DNA of 64,000 nucleotides from Nemopilema nomurai (Eukaryota; Cnidaria; Scyphozoa; Rhizostomeae; Rhizostomatidae), in assembly GCA_003864495.1 (NCBI GenBank), contig ML133401.1, positions 6,856,698 to 6,920,697 of the forward strand, written 5' to 3'. Below the pieces are notes generated by a model that did not search any database, had not been told where the DNA came from, and saw nothing but the letters and a program-made list of their open reading frames with translations. A program made the translations under genes and the position numbers. Positions 1 through 13,600 of the stretch are shown piece after piece (position 1 is the stretch's first letter; every line of letters starts with the position of its first letter).

Positions 1-1438
1 AAATAGTCCAAGCGCGGGCCTTGCAACTGCGTCCTTAAAACGACTTTCGCCGAGATTGAAATACAATCCCTAGTTCAGCATTAGCGATCTAGATGGATTA
101 ACTATAATGTACAATAAATAATTCTTTCTACCTAAAAGAAATAGAAAACCTATCATGAAAACAGATAACCGTCAGAAGATTACACCCAAATGCGGAATCG
201 CCGTCATATTTTGGGCTCGCCCTCATAAACCCTTCTAATTTTAAGAAGGGGCAAGGTTAAGTATATTTAATCTGACATCAAAAGAGACAGAACTTACCGG
301 CATGATCTTGCAGGGCCAATAAAGTCATTAGAATCCACAGAGCCTGTAAGGAACAGAGAGATCATTAAAGGGATGGAAACAATGAAGGCTGTATTATCTG
401 TTATAGCTAGCCATTGCTTGCATGTACTGAGTGCAGATAGACAACTTGCGTAGCGGATAGAAAACGAGAGAGGAATGTTTCTTCTGACGTGACGGCTATC
501 AAATATCATGCTGAAAATGTCCAAGTGGCATCGAGCATAGAAATTTGAATCAATATAATCAAATTGAAAAAAAATCCCACAAGTTGCTTGGTTTAGGCCA
601 ATATTTCAAGAGCAACGTCAACGCACGCTATGGATAAACGTAGCACACTGATATTGCGAGCCAAACTCGAACATAGAAAGGGGAAAAATGCATTCGGGTG
701 ATTTCTTTCGACTAACTTTCATCTTGTGAAGGAGTTGCTTAGGGAGGTGTTGTGGTGGGCGGAGAGGGCAAATATTTCAATGGTTTGAGTTAACCAAAAT
801 TAGTTATCCAACTGCATCAAAATATCTAGCCGCTTCAATATTATCAGGTTCCGTATCTGACAACTGAAGACTTCAAACGTCTCAATTCCCAGACTGTAAA
901 TTGTGCCTCATTCAAAAGAAAAAGTCGACGTCATAATCCCATGCTTAGGACAAATTTATTTCGGCACCATGATTACACAATGTCCTTAGACACCGAATGG
1001 CGAGCACCGAAGATTTGTCCTGGCTCTTGGTCCTGGTCTCTTGGTCCTGGTTGTGACGGCCTGAGAACGTTTTTCAGTGTCATCTATCTGCTTGCGCATG
1101 ACCAACAACGCATGGTGTGAGCTATTCTCCATCTAGTAGTGTTTTCCTACGTTAACAAAGGTGACAACAGTTTCTCTACACAGGAAATCTTTTGTCTGGG
1201 CAGCTCATCGTTGTTCAAACAACACACAATTTGCAAATGAATCTGCCTGGTCCCTAGCTGCCCTCTGCAAATCGCTTCAACCTTTAAAAGCATAATCCAC
1301 CAAACCCTAAACATTAGCAAACTAACGAGAAAATTGTCTGTGTATCCCTCAACCAACGGACACAAAAACCTCCTGAACATAAAACAGAAACAGCTGCTTT
1401 CATACTAATCTGAACGAATAAGAAGCCATTGGCTCAAC
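1..1438. other. No gene recognised
   Basis: AT-rich sequence; the only structure is a 14-bp direct repeat (CTCTTGGTCCTGGT) at about 1023-1050. Confidence 0.5.
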
Positions 1439-1570
1439 CATCGAACTGATGCTGACATCGAACTGATGCTGACATCGAACTGATGCTGACATCGAACTGA
1501 TGCTGACATCGAACTGATGCTGACATCGAACTGATGCTGACATCGAACTGATGCTGACATCGAACTGACA
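1439..1570. repeat. 17-bp minisatellite, about 7.8 copies
   Basis: Unit CATCGAACTGATGCTGA repeated from 1439 every 17 bases through 1557 without change, then a partial copy. The identical copies point to recent expansion. Because 17 is not a multiple of 3, the minus-strand open frame through it cycles all three frames and gives an artificial 17-residue repeat. Confidence 0.97.
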
Positions 1571-1797
1571 CTACTTTTTGGCAAAACTCGTCCCCTTCCA
1601 AACGCCAATTCGTGGCTACTATTCTGCCCTACTGGCGACCCCCATATGATCAACAGCTCTTCCGTTTGGAAAAAGTCACGCGAGTTAGGTAGCATCTATC
1701 GTAACGTCATAAACCGTTTCGTTTCTTAAACCGAAAAACTGCGATGAGGCAGGTGTCATACATTTCAGGGCGCAAGTTCAATAGAGCAGAGTAATTA

Positions 1798-2133
1798 CCG
1801 TAAATTCTCGAATTGCCCCCCCCCCTCGAATAAGCCCCCACCCTAGAACAAAAAATTTTCAATAAGCCCCCTCGATTTGTTGATTTTCGACTCCTGAGGT
1901 TGCCTTTGGTATTTTAGTGAATTACCACAAACATTTATAGTTTTGTTAATATTTTAATCGAATGTTACTATATACTTAGATTATTTTTTATATTATGAAA
2001 AGAAAGAACTGTCAAAAATTATCTTTTTATGTGGCATGTTTCAGGTAATTTTATTAGCCCCCCTCGAATAAGCCCCCATCCAAAAATATGAAAAATAAAT
2101 AGGCCCCCAGGGGGCTAATTCGAGGACTTACGG
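1798..2133. mobile_element. MITE, Tc1/mariner-like, flanked by TA
   Basis: The ends are inverted: CCGTAAATTCTCGAATTGCC at the left and, as reverse complement, CCGTAAGTCCTCGAATTAGC at the right, each followed by a C run. TA dinucleotides at 1796-1797 and 2134-2135 are the expected target duplication of Tc1/mariner elements. The 336-bp interior has no coding frame and repeats the motif CCCCCTCGAATAAGCCCCCA close to both ends, so the terminal structure is longer than the strict inverted repeat. It is a non-autonomous element needing a transposase supplied elsewhere. Confidence 0.8.
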
Positions 2134-2135
2134 TA

Positions 2136-5100
2136 GTAGCCTTAAAAGGGTTTTGCATTCTCGAGGAGTATGACATGATGTTAATCGCGCTCCCAATCCA
2201 GATTCGTCAGCGTGACGCTTAATAAACTATTATGGGGAGTCGACGCTACTGATGGTATGAATGGGAGCAGTGGCTTGGAATGAACAGGGGTACGCTAGGT
2301 TCATAACTAAAGAAGCCATTATCAGCGAAAAGCAAACTTGAAGGTAGCCTCGTCTTCAAAGAGCATATATTGATCCAGTCAATTTTACACATTTCCGCTT
2401 ACATGCATGGTAAAATTCAACAAACACCAAGCCCTACAAATATTTACAATGAAACGACAAAATGAAAAAAGACTTGCCATGTTGATGTGGAGGCACAATG
2501 CTATCTAAATGCTAATTGATATTTCTTAGACATTCGCAAGTATTTGCTAAGACAATAAACTGCCTTGGCCAGCCCACTGGCACGAATAGGCAGGGAGACA
2601 CGTCGCCCCCCGTGTCTTATTTCGTAGAACAACCCTCAGCCAAGTTGCGCGTAAATCGTACCCACAATAAAAAAATCAAAACAGCAATATTTAGGAGCAA
2701 CTGCAAAATTGAATGCCAACCCGAGTGGCATCAAGGCAGCGTTGGTCGGCTCAACGTTCATCATACTCCTTCAGCAGTATTCGCAATATGGAAATTCCAC
2801 TGAATGATGGGGTAAGAGGGTTAAAGCCTTGGGAAGGACGCTGCTTTAAACAGCTCCTGTCTGGAAGCGAGAATGCGGAAGAATGCGATTAAAATATGTG
2901 ATGCAGGGAAACTGTTCAAACCGCCCCGTAGAGTAGCAGGCCTTCGGAGAGGTAGATGCCCAGTTAGCAAGTACTTTGTTCGTCGTTAAACTGCTGCAGC
3001 GTGTTGAGGTGTCCCCTTATTCACGCCATGGTTCCAATTATGGACTGACTAGCAAAAGGGTACCGAGAAGGTAATCACAGCCAGACAACATAAATCATGC
3101 AATCAACAGGATGACCGTGATTTGCACATGGGAACAGGATCAAACAAATAAAAGCAGTCGATTGTCCAACATGTGGTTGCACATGAAGGGTGGTATAGGA
3201 AGTGGTTGTAAGCCGGATAACAAATGTCAACGTACACCAAGACAGCAAACAACCCCATTCTTGCCCCTCTCCCCCGATTCATTCCAAATATAATTATACT
3301 GAGAAATGTATCCCCATAAAAACGTTTTTTCGAACCACGTTTTACTATGACTCTCTCGATATTCGAGAATTTGAAATTTATTCAAGAATCTGTTGGCGGT
3401 TAAAGAAAATAAACATTTGTGAAAGAAAGAACTGCGTGCTAAGAGTACAGCGATGAGAGCACGACGGCCGCGCAACACATAAAATAGCTGCAACGGATCG
3501 GTGGGGGTCGACCTGCCCTAAAAGCTACTCTGACATCAGCTAGCCACGGAAGTGTTTGAAAGGAAGCTATAAATGGCAATTGTTGCCAAATGCAAGCAAC
3601 GCTGGATTCCCTTTCAGTTGCACATTTCGTGAAACATCAGTAACAAAACCTGTTTACCCCTCACAAAAATGTAGACCGTTGAATACAATCACCAAAAGCA
3701 GTAATAGGAAAACTGACATAACCCAACATTAAACGTGACTAAATTTGTATTCTCGTTTGATGTTATGTTGTAATGACGAAAAATATACCACAAGCTGCGG
3801 CGAACTAGACTAACTGTAAAATCGGTCACAGTCCAGTCGGCCTTGAAACAGAACCAAACATAAACCAAACATACGGGAAAGTCTAAAATCGCTTACCATC
3901 ATTTGCTTGAGAAAGCAGAGCAATTGAAAGTGAAATGACAGCATCCAACGCAGAAAGAACAGCCGGTTACTGGATGCGCAAATGTCGAGTTTCGATCACC
4001 ATATGTTCGTTGCAGGTACAAAATACAGAACTGTGACTCAAAGTGTCATGTTGTTAGAGGACGCAAGAACCGACGATTAATCATTTCATTGATTCCAAAA
4101 CTGACACTAGCAACCAGGAATCAGCCAATTCATATATTAACACAGGAGGGTGGCAATAAATCTTGAAGCATTGTCCGCGTGTTTCCCATACAGTCAACCT
4201 GATAACAAACTCGATTCCACTTTGTTTTGGAGTAATCAAGACGTCACCAGCCCTGGAACACGAGATTCAGGCAGTCAGCACAGCTGCAATTTTCCGGTAA
4301 TATTTCTTCCCGAACTGGGTGACCTCCCCCCTGGCAGAGCTGCAGTTGCTACACACAACTGAGAAGGAGCGAAGAGAATGAAACCTTCACACTGCTTGAA
4401 ACGCGCCTTCACATCCCGCTAACAACGTGTGAACAAGTGTGCTACAAGGTTCGATGTCCTTCTGGTGTAGACGTCCACTTTACAACAAAGCTGGTTATCA
4501 TTTTTCACCATTCACTGCAAAACTTTCCTTTCAAATTTTTTTGACATGTAACGAATTGTCTGAGATTGCAAACTTTTCACAGCTACAAGCACTTATCAGA
4601 GGATCCGCTCTGTGTTTATTTAGGTCAAATGATGTGAAAAGGCTCCTGTCTTTATAGAAATAAATGGTTTTCCTGAATTAACTAGTGTGGTTTTCAGGGA
4701 TAAAATTGGATTGACGTTTGCTGCACATTTGAAATAACTCTATCTCGCATACCATTGTCAATGCCACAAATCTTCGGCTGTATTTCAGACAATACGGCAC
4801 TATTATTTCCTTGCCCGTTCACAAGGCAATTCAATAAGAAAAATCTGTGATAATTCTGTGAAAATTTGCGATAGAGCGTAAAGTAATCCTCCCAAATTCG
4901 AACAGGAAGTACTTAAAATTGGGGAAAAAGAAATTAGAGAAAACCAAAGGTGAGAAGAGTTGATAGGGGGTTGAAACCTGATCGCTTATCAGAAAGGAAG
5001 CGTTTGGAGACGAAGGATTACTCCCTATTGAAGAAGCAAGGGGAAATGGTTAAAAAAAGTTCAGAATGGCATCGCAACAATCTGATAAGAAGCGCGTGTG

Positions 5101-5231
5101 CAAAGTGTAATTACGAGCAGTGAGTATTGGCCTGTCGTTCGAGTATCCCTTGCTGGAAAGGAGGCGACCCCGAAACACATACTTCCTTCCTCAAGAATAA
5201 ATGGTGGCGGGCAGCCCAGTCAACCAACAGG
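2136..5231. other. No gene recognised
   Basis: Short unrelated open frames only, none with motifs or supporting splice sites. Confidence 0.5.
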
Positions 5232-5320
5232 CCTCTTTCGCAGAAGCCTCTTTCGCAGAAACCTCTTTCGCAGAAACCTCTTTCGCAGAAACCTCTTTTG
5301 TAGAACCCTTTTTGCAGAAC
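5232..5320. repeat. 15-bp minisatellite, six units
   Basis: Units of CCTCTTTCGCAGAAA at 5232, 5247, 5262, 5277 and 5292, with a 14-bp degenerate sixth. The period keeps both strands open (LFRRN on plus, KEVSA-like on minus). The surrounding ORFs (5098-5469 plus, 5191-5499 minus) have no other sign of being genes. Confidence 0.93.
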
Positions 5321-6101
5321 CTAGCAGCGCAGAAAGTTCGTTTGTGGAACACGTGACATCTGATTGGCTGCTGGATTGCCGTCTGGCAACGCCCAATTTG
5401 GACAATGCAGTTCTCATCTTGGAACACCATGAAAGAAGCAGTTGTATGCCGAGAGCTGCTTCTAATTGACTCATTTTCATTGTACAGCCAAATAATCAAA
5501 TTTAAGAGTCACATCACTTCACCGATTCATCAAAGATAAATCAATTGCATTAGGCATTTTGTGCGTTAAGACACTTTCTTTGCTGAAATACATCGATTTC
5601 GACTCTTGAATGCTACCCGATTCGTCTCAATCGGTCGTGTCATCAAATAGCTTTGATATTTCTTTGTTGAATTGACTCTTTAAGTGGATGTGTTGGCCAA
5701 CACCAGTTAGAAACAAAATTACTTAATACATGCATATCCAATGAGCAAATAGAATTGTCGAAGAAAGTTACTTTTCATCATAAACCTCGTTGAAATATTT
5801 AACTAGGAAATCAGCTCATCTTTTCCTATCCTATTGCCTTCTAGATTACAAAAGACTAATCTCTCGTTCTTAGCAGACACGTCTGTGTTCATTACGCACA
5901 GATCTCGTTTCGAGAGCGGATACTGGAAGTGTTATCGACTTGATACGAATGCTCTTTGACTATTTCTACATGATGCTGTTTACTAAAGATTTTCAAATCC
6001 ATTTGAACAGGAAATCTGCTCTTTACAATTTTCTGTTTTCCCAATGAAAAGCAACGCATGTACTTCCTTAAGGACCTTACATCAAATGACAAGCCTAATC
6101 C

Positions 6102-6162
6102 AAGTCTTCGAGAATTGAAAAGTCTTCAAGAATTGAAAAGTCTTCGAGAATTGAAAAGTCTT
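6102..6162. repeat. 18-bp tandem repeat, 3.4 copies
   Basis: Unit AAGTCTTCGAGAATTGAA at 6102, 6120 (one G-to-A change) and 6138, then AAGTCTT. Confidence 0.95.
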
Positions 6163-7374
6163 ATGGCCTAAATTCTTGACAATGTTTATAAGGAACACCA
6201 ACTTGTGGATTGTTGGGATTGTAACAAGATGTAACAATGATTTCATGTTTGTCAAGTTGACCTAATTGACTGAGCCTTTGGCACTCAAAATGATGTATCA
6301 AACTCCGGTAAAAAGTATAGAGTTAACTCTTTACATAAATATGGTGAAGCAAAACGATGAAACGAGGAAAACTCTAACAATGACGAAAAATGAAGTGTTT
6401 ATTTGGAAATTTAAATGTATTTTGAATCGTTTTCGTTTTTTCTCTACCTCATAAGAAACGAGGGAAAGCTATACTTAGCAACCAAGCCAAGACATACAAG
6501 TTTTTCTTTCAAACCAGTTACTAACAATTCGCATATTCGTTCAAAACATACAAGCAGAAGACTGGGAAGGAGCTTCTGGCAACTTCCCTTCAGCTTCCCT
6601 TCTTCCCAAGAGACAATTTCATTTGTTAGAGTTGACGTTCCAGCAACAAATAAAAAACCAATGTTATCAGCAAACATTCAAGCAGACAGACGGACACACA
6701 GACAGAGCAACTGAGCGCAAGGTTTACAACAACAAGTGCAGGCGAACATAAACAAAATGTTTGCACCGTTACGAGACTTGACCAACCGATCTACAGTCCA
6801 CAGGAATCTAAGGCCTCTCACTACGTTGCATGAACTTGCAAATCTTTTCGCAAACCACATATTAATGCTTGCAAAGAAAGCCTAATGTCGAGCTCCTTAA
6901 TTTTGTTGCCTATCTTTCGCTTTGACTAAGATCATTACATTGAAAAATTGCCAACCAAAGTATTCTTAAAATATTGCTAACAAGATCCATAAAATGAGTC
7001 CCTCAAAAGCCAACTTGATTGCAATATTTCAGGTAGGTGTTCCTTCTATATTGCGCAAGGGCGTGTAAGTACCTTTGACGTCGTCTTAAATTGTAAAGTG
7101 GTAGTAAAAAGTATAAGTTCGAATTATGTCATGAGAAAGCTATTAGGTCGTTTCTGCATTCTCTGCGTGTTGTCAATCCCTATTTTCTTTAGAAGTTTAT
7201 TATACCTTGCCGAAGTTACAGCACGAGGGAAAGCATTTGTAAACAACAACAACTATTTGCTCATCAGCACAAGGAACAGCAAAGCTGTGTAAATTATCCA
7301 TTCGTTCGTGTTGCTTTTCAACTGACTTCCAGACGCTTAGGCCTTGCTTGATGTTTTGGCATTAGTGTCGCTCG

Positions 7375-7426
7375 GCAGCCATCTCCCTGCTGTCAAATAA
7401 GCAGCCATCTCCCTGCTGTCAAATAA
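7375..7426. repeat. 26-bp perfect tandem duplication
   Basis: Two identical 26-base copies beginning GCAGCCATCTCCCTGCTGTC. Confidence 0.95.
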
Positions 7427-10400
7427 GCTTGGCAGAAGTACCTTTACTCGGCACAACTAACTGGCAGCCGCGGTGGCAATAAGCGAGAAGCCATTATACT
7501 AACGTTTTGCGCCATTTTTAAATTTGGATGTAGCAAACAACAAATTGCCCAAGCAAACTGTGCCAAGAACCCAGTAAGAGATAATGGGACATGCGATAGG
7601 ATAAACACTAACGGGTAGGTAGCAGATATTAACTTATCAAGAATTCTCGGCGCTGACCCTCAGCCAGAATGGTTGAGTCGAGACAACGTCATGAGGAAAC
7701 ATCCACCCTTCTCTATATATCTGCTTTAGATAAACAAAAAAATCCAAAGTGGCTAGCCAACCTAAACGATATTGCACAGACCATGAGGTAGCAGGGGCTC
7801 ACCTTGCTCTCTCTGGACGCAATTCTGCCCCGTTCCAGTACCGAGTTGCGGACACCTTTTAGCCTCAAAAACATCAGACACCAATAAGTTTGAAAAACAG
7901 TCAGCCAAACCATATCCAATTCTTTCGCCTCTGAATCGGTGTTGTACGAAGCAGAACTCCACGAAGACAGTGAATTCCGTCCTGATCTCACAATAATCTT
8001 TTTAATATGAATTAGCTTCTTTACAATGATTCCGATTTAAGAACATTGTCCAGTGACCTCCATACGTAATACCTTATAAAAGTTTATTTTTAAAGACTAT
8101 CAATATATAGAGCAACGCATAATGAGTCGTACAGGTCTCCTGGAAAGCTATTCAATCGGTCATTGAGTCGGGTTCTCAGACCGACCAAAGATGACAGCTT
8201 TTGAGAGTGGTGCAGGGAGCAAAACAGAAATTAGGCCGCTCGACCGCATCGCGCAACAATTGCCCGGAAAGTTGCGCAATGAACGGCCTACCGGCTTGGT
8301 GTTTAGCGAAAAACAAAATGCTTAACACGGCTAGGAAGTGTGGGAGAATGAATCATTTGTTAAAGGCACGCCTTGCTACTTTATGCATTGTTTTTAGTTT
8401 TGAATCAGAAATCCTAATAACTAAAAGGGGAAATATCTGAGCCTTAGTCGGCAAGCATCTTTCCTGCTTCGATTCAACGAATGTGCACACAACCATTATC
8501 TGGCATCAGACGCTCAACGCATGGCTACGATAGCAAACAATTTGCAACAAAGCTGTAGTAACTTAGACGTGCAGTTTTTCCTGAGTAACTCAACCGAGGA
8601 TCCGCCTAAAAATTAGTCCAAGAATTCACTCTCTCTACTTCTGACAGACTCTTATTTACATGATTAGAGTTCAAAATTTTCTGGTCTCCTATAAATTATA
8701 GTATAATGAAATCAATTAAATCAAAAAGATCTAACGTCCAAGGATCGTTTTGAAGTGGCAAGTTGTTGGTGCTCCCGTGCGAGTGTTTTATGAATCTCTT
8801 TATCCTAAACATTTCGCTGTTTTGAGAAAAGGTCGCAGTAACGTACAACATATTGCAATGCATCTGCATTGTTCGTACACTTCGGAGTTCAATGGGGCAC
8901 GTCCTTCACGGTGCATAGGGCCGCCGCTACCTGGATGAGTATTATAAAAATACAATTCTGTTGGTGGAATACGTTTGTTGGTAGTCTGACAGTGATTCAC
9001 ACATCCGGTCGCTCGTTTTATGGCAAAGAAATATCAAAGTGGAGTTTCGAAGACATATTTAATATGAAGCTAATTGCCCCTTCTTGCGTATTTCCAGCCA
9101 GAATATATAGGGGCAGCTGGCAAGGAATAAAGTATGCTCAAAGTACCAATTTCCCGTCTCGTAGTATTGTTTTCAGTGATGCAGGCTATTTCATTATGCA
9201 CGAATATTTGACTTCCTCCACTCATGTGCGGAGCATTTTTGGAGAGGCTTTGCTGCCCTGACATGTGATCGTGTGCTTCGCATGTACATACGCATGGGTG
9301 TCCTACGCAAGTTGCTGACCCTTCCACCCAATAAAGATTAGAAAAGTTATTGTAATGCAGCAGCCGTGAATTCTAAAATGCGCAAGGGGTGTCTCTTAAA
9401 AACCAGTAGGCTTGGCACTCAAAAGTCCGTGCATTTTAGTGATGACAAGGCCCCCACTAAAATTATCCGGGAGGCATTGAACAACATAGCAAAAGTATTT
9501 GCTCGGTTACGAGCCGTTCCTTCGTGTCATCCCACACGCCCGCTCAACGCTTATCGACAACCTGCAGGCCTGAGAAACTGTCAAATGGAGATCTCTATCG
9601 ACCTACCAAACCTTGTTAAACAAAATAAGTCACGCACGTTTCATCGTGTTTGATGCAGCAAAGCTGAAGTCAAGGGCGTCGTTTGGTCACGAAATCCTTT
9701 ATTCAGCCTTCTACCGTATCCTACCCCTGTACTGATAAGGCTCAATCATGAAGATATCGTCCGCTGTTATTCGATTTGCTCTGCACATAACAAAGCCACT
9801 TGGAGGTGCTCTTACACGAGATCGTGTCAATCGTTAACTAATAGTCTAGTATGAACCGGGCACATTGGCCAAAATAAGCAGCTGGTAAGCTTTCTTGCCA
9901 GAAGAAAATTACTTCAATTTGATGCATTTCATTACTTTGATGGTGCCAGCGGCCTTCAAGACAGGAAGCTGGTTAGCGTGATCCTCAAAACTGAAAACAC
10001 TCGTGTTGAGCTATTTGTGAATAATGTGTGTGTTATCCACCAGACCTCCTCCTCTTAATCCACTATTGATTACACCAAAAATCAAGCCCCGAGAATATGC
10101 TACGCAAGGCAACATTATTTTCTGTCTTTTTTCTAAACCTCACCGCTCACAAAAATTCTCTGCGAACCGTAAAATAATGGGCGAATTTTATGAAATAAAT
10201 TTAGTTCATTGACAAATTTGTGATTTAAATGGTTGCTGATGAAATCAAAGATTAGCTGCGCATGAGAGCATATAGAATGTGCGAAAAGCCATTAGGTGAC
10301 ATCTTCTTATTTGAGACCCGTGTGTCCTAGCCAATTAGTAACCAATAGGAAGGGCGAAAATTAATTTAGTGGGTCATATGTCTTCTGTTTCTTAGTATTA

Positions 10401-12586
10401 TTAGGGCATTGGATCTTTCGAAGAATCTTGACCAAATTAATGAAAGCTAATTATGGGAGAGAGGACTCGAGCCCGGCTTAAATATTGTGCGGTACTAAGC
10501 ACGCAGACGGAACTCTGATGGGGGCAAACTCTAGAGAGAACAACGGCCTTTGAAGGCGGATAGAAAACGACAGGAATAGGGTTACAGGAATGGCACCCTA
10601 CAGTCTTACGATACCAGCGTTTCTTTTGCGCGAAAAAGAGCTTTTGGATAGCAAACTTCCATGAAATAGGCTTTACAAGTAATTTTCGAGGGATAAATCA
10701 AATTTGGGTCATTACATTGAATGGGTGATTTGACGCTTCCTTCATTTTCACTCGGCAACACATGTGGGTGCGCTTTGACTTTTCAGCTTTGCCCCCAAAC
10801 TGCACATGCTCTTTAACAATAATACAACCCGCGTGGAACTATTGAACGCAAGGTTATGGAAATACTCGAAACATTGCAGATGCACCCGAAGGGCGATAAC
10901 GCCTTTCAAGCCCTTAGTGCATACGTTCTGTGGTAAAACATGCCTTTGATTATTGTTACTTTTGACTGCTGAAAATTCATGGTAATTAACGGGATAATTA
11001 GAGGCTTGGTTTAGCTGCAATTACTTAACATCAGAACACAGTAGACTGACGATTGATAATGCAGCTGGTGCAAAAGAAAAATTGAATAAATAAAAGACAC
11101 TTTAAACGACACAGACCAAACACATTCGGCGGTATTCAACATGACTATTTTTTTGTTCGAAAGAAAAGAAAAGAGGTGGACCAATTTACATGTCGATTGT
11201 CTACCAAAACGTGTCTATTACACTTTCAACGTTTAACTAATCTAAAATTGGATTGCAATGAAAACATTTGATAATGATTTCAGCTTACTTAGTGAGTGCA
11301 AAAACATTTCTAAGGAAGATTTTTTTGTTTACTGAAGGACTTAAAGCACAAGGCATGGACAGCTCGAGTTTTCAATTCCAAGTCATTAGCGTTTTACTAA
11401 ATGATGAACATTCAATTAGTGTTAATAAAAAAAATTGACAAGTTTCCAAATAACTGGTAGAAACAAAGCCAAAATCGTGTATGTCATGCGGAAAAGTTGC
11501 CTAGACATGTTGTCGATGGGGCTTTTTCATCGCACACTTTGTGCAGCAGACGATTCGACGGTAAACGACTTTTCAAGTGTGCTTGACAAGATCAAGACAA
11601 AATATTTCTAGATGAGTGTTTAAAAGCCATTGCTTTTAAATCTGATAGCCATCTTAACGTGGACGATAACAAGAAGCATCACAAAACACAAAAATGAAAC
11701 CCATTGTCGCATAGGCCAGGCTTTTAGCATTTGCCTCATGAGCGCTTACACAGTTAAAATGGGCATTAGAAAGAGGTTGCCATGTAATAATCATCATCAG
11801 TTTTAGCGATCTCTGCAACTCCTATTCTAGTAAATGACGAGATGGAGATGGGCGACCGAGGGCTTGACAACATGGTATGTGTTATGAAAGCAAGAACCTC
11901 GGAATTTCCAAAGACAACATCGGCGGCTTAGGCTCTGTGAAACGCCGTTGAAATTCAATTGATGTGCATTCGAGAGGGGATCCAACAGAAGCGCATAATA
12001 ATCATTTTTGAAAGCGCCAAACTTAAAGTATTGAAAACCCAAATCAGCCTCTCTTTCTTAATCCGCGCTAGTTTGAAAGAAATTGGATTTCCTATGCAAT
12101 TTCCTAACTGCTTAAATATATCCAATGTTCTTGAAACGAGATTTATTATTCCTTCGGTGAATCGGGGAATACGTAATCGTAAGTACATTTTTTTGTATTG
12201 TCTAGTCTTCAGGAAATTCTTTGCTAGTTGACATTCTTAAAAGTGTAATTCATACCTTAAACTAGATACCAGGAATTATTGACAGTTTAAATTAATTGAT
12301 AATGCATTGAGGTTCTCACATTATCAAAGGTTCAATGCTGTCTCTGCAATTAGAGCCAGAGGTACACCCCCTCCCTGCCAAAGCCAAAACCATACATATC
12401 CAAAATAGGTCAACAGACTGTTCAGAACATACTCACTGCTTATCTGACATAATAAACTCTAGCGTGTGCTTCAATCATTCGAAGTTTTTATTTCAAGGAA
12501 AAGAATTGAAGGCAGGCAAAATGCTTCATTAAATGCAGTGCTAGTAAGAGGGGAAAGAGCTAAGACAATGAGTTAGTGAATCAATC
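7427..12586. other. No gene recognised
   Basis: Apart from the unidentified frame at 8869-9261, nothing stands out on either strand. Confidence 0.45.
8869..9261 (+). other. Unidentified 130-codon open frame
   Basis: The frame begins at a TTG, not an ATG, and ends FGEALLP. No domain was recognised and there are no flanking exons. In AT-rich DNA of this length one such frame can occur by chance. Confidence 0.15.
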
Positions 12587-12605
12587 AGAGAGAGAGAGAG
12601 AGAGA
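12587..12605. repeat. (AG)n microsatellite
   Basis: An uninterrupted AG run followed by GAGTGA-rich simple sequence to about 12660. Confidence 0.9.
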
Positions 12606-13159
12606 TCAAGTGATCGAGTTGGTGTGAGGGGGCGTGAGTGAATGTTCGATTGAGTGAGTTGCAAGCTGACTTGCACAGCCAAGGCACCGAAGCCTGGATA
12701 GAGGAGGCCACTTGTTAGCGAAAACACTTGCAGAAGAGGATCTGCAGTAGCCAGAGTGACACGGCTGGGTAAGGATATGAGCTTTAAATTGACACCTCTT
12801 AGTCAGCAGATGTTCGTAATAATGAATATTATGGCTGTTGAGTTTGTTTTGGATCCCAATTACAATCAGAACACTTGGGGAGGAAACAAGACGTAAGTTT
12901 AATTTGGGTCAAAGAGCCCTGACCTCTGTGTTTACAAAATGAGGCGCTGACAAGGATGTTCAATAGCAAGCAGAATGCCAGTTTTCAATTTACAATAAAG
13001 TGGCAAGTCATAACATCGCCAAATCAAAGGAAGACTTCTTTGCAGCACGTGCAGCTGAAGGGCAAGCAGTGGATCGATTATGCTCGTGTCGATTATGCTG
13101 ACAGAAAAATGACCACAATAAAGAAATGATAGAAAACGGGGAAAACAAGCAGCGGCTTC

Positions 13160-13201
13160 AGGGAATGCCCACTAAAGAAGGGAATGCCCACTAAACAAGG
13201 G
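13160..13201. repeat. Short tandem duplication (GGGAATGCCCACTAAA)
   Basis: Two copies of about 20 bases, GGGAATGCCCACTAAA plus an A-rich joint, followed by a partial GGGCATGC. Confidence 0.75.
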
Positions 13202-13600
13202 CATGCACCAGTTCGTTGAAAGCAAAAACGCAAATATCAAAACGCTCTTAGAGTTTCGTGGCGATTAACACATAGTAATCTGTAAACTCAATACGTGCTC
13301 AGAACCAAAAATGGGCAAAATGAAATTAGTTCTTCTTGCAGAAAGTCCTGGCTCTTTTTTCTAACTGCAACTTAATGATGAATTAACAAATTTTCAGTAT
13401 CTACAAGGCTTTAATTCTTCATAGTTCCTCAAACGAACGAGACACGTGTCGTCTAAAAGCATGAAAAGTACGAAAACTTGCAATGCATTATGGGACGTCA
13501 AGCACACCAAACAGCACGTTGGCAAGGGCAAAGGTAGTGTCAGGTGTCTGCAAGTAGGTATCAATTCTCCACAGTACAGTGACAATTAGGTCGCCTTTGT

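Noticed and set aside
1439..1570. CRISPR-like array
   Set aside because: Repeats are directly adjacent with no spacers; it is a minisatellite in eukaryotic DNA. The same reasoning applies to every other tandem array here.
1405..1695. 96-codon minus frame with a 17-residue repeat
   Set aside because: Artefact of the 17-bp tandem array.
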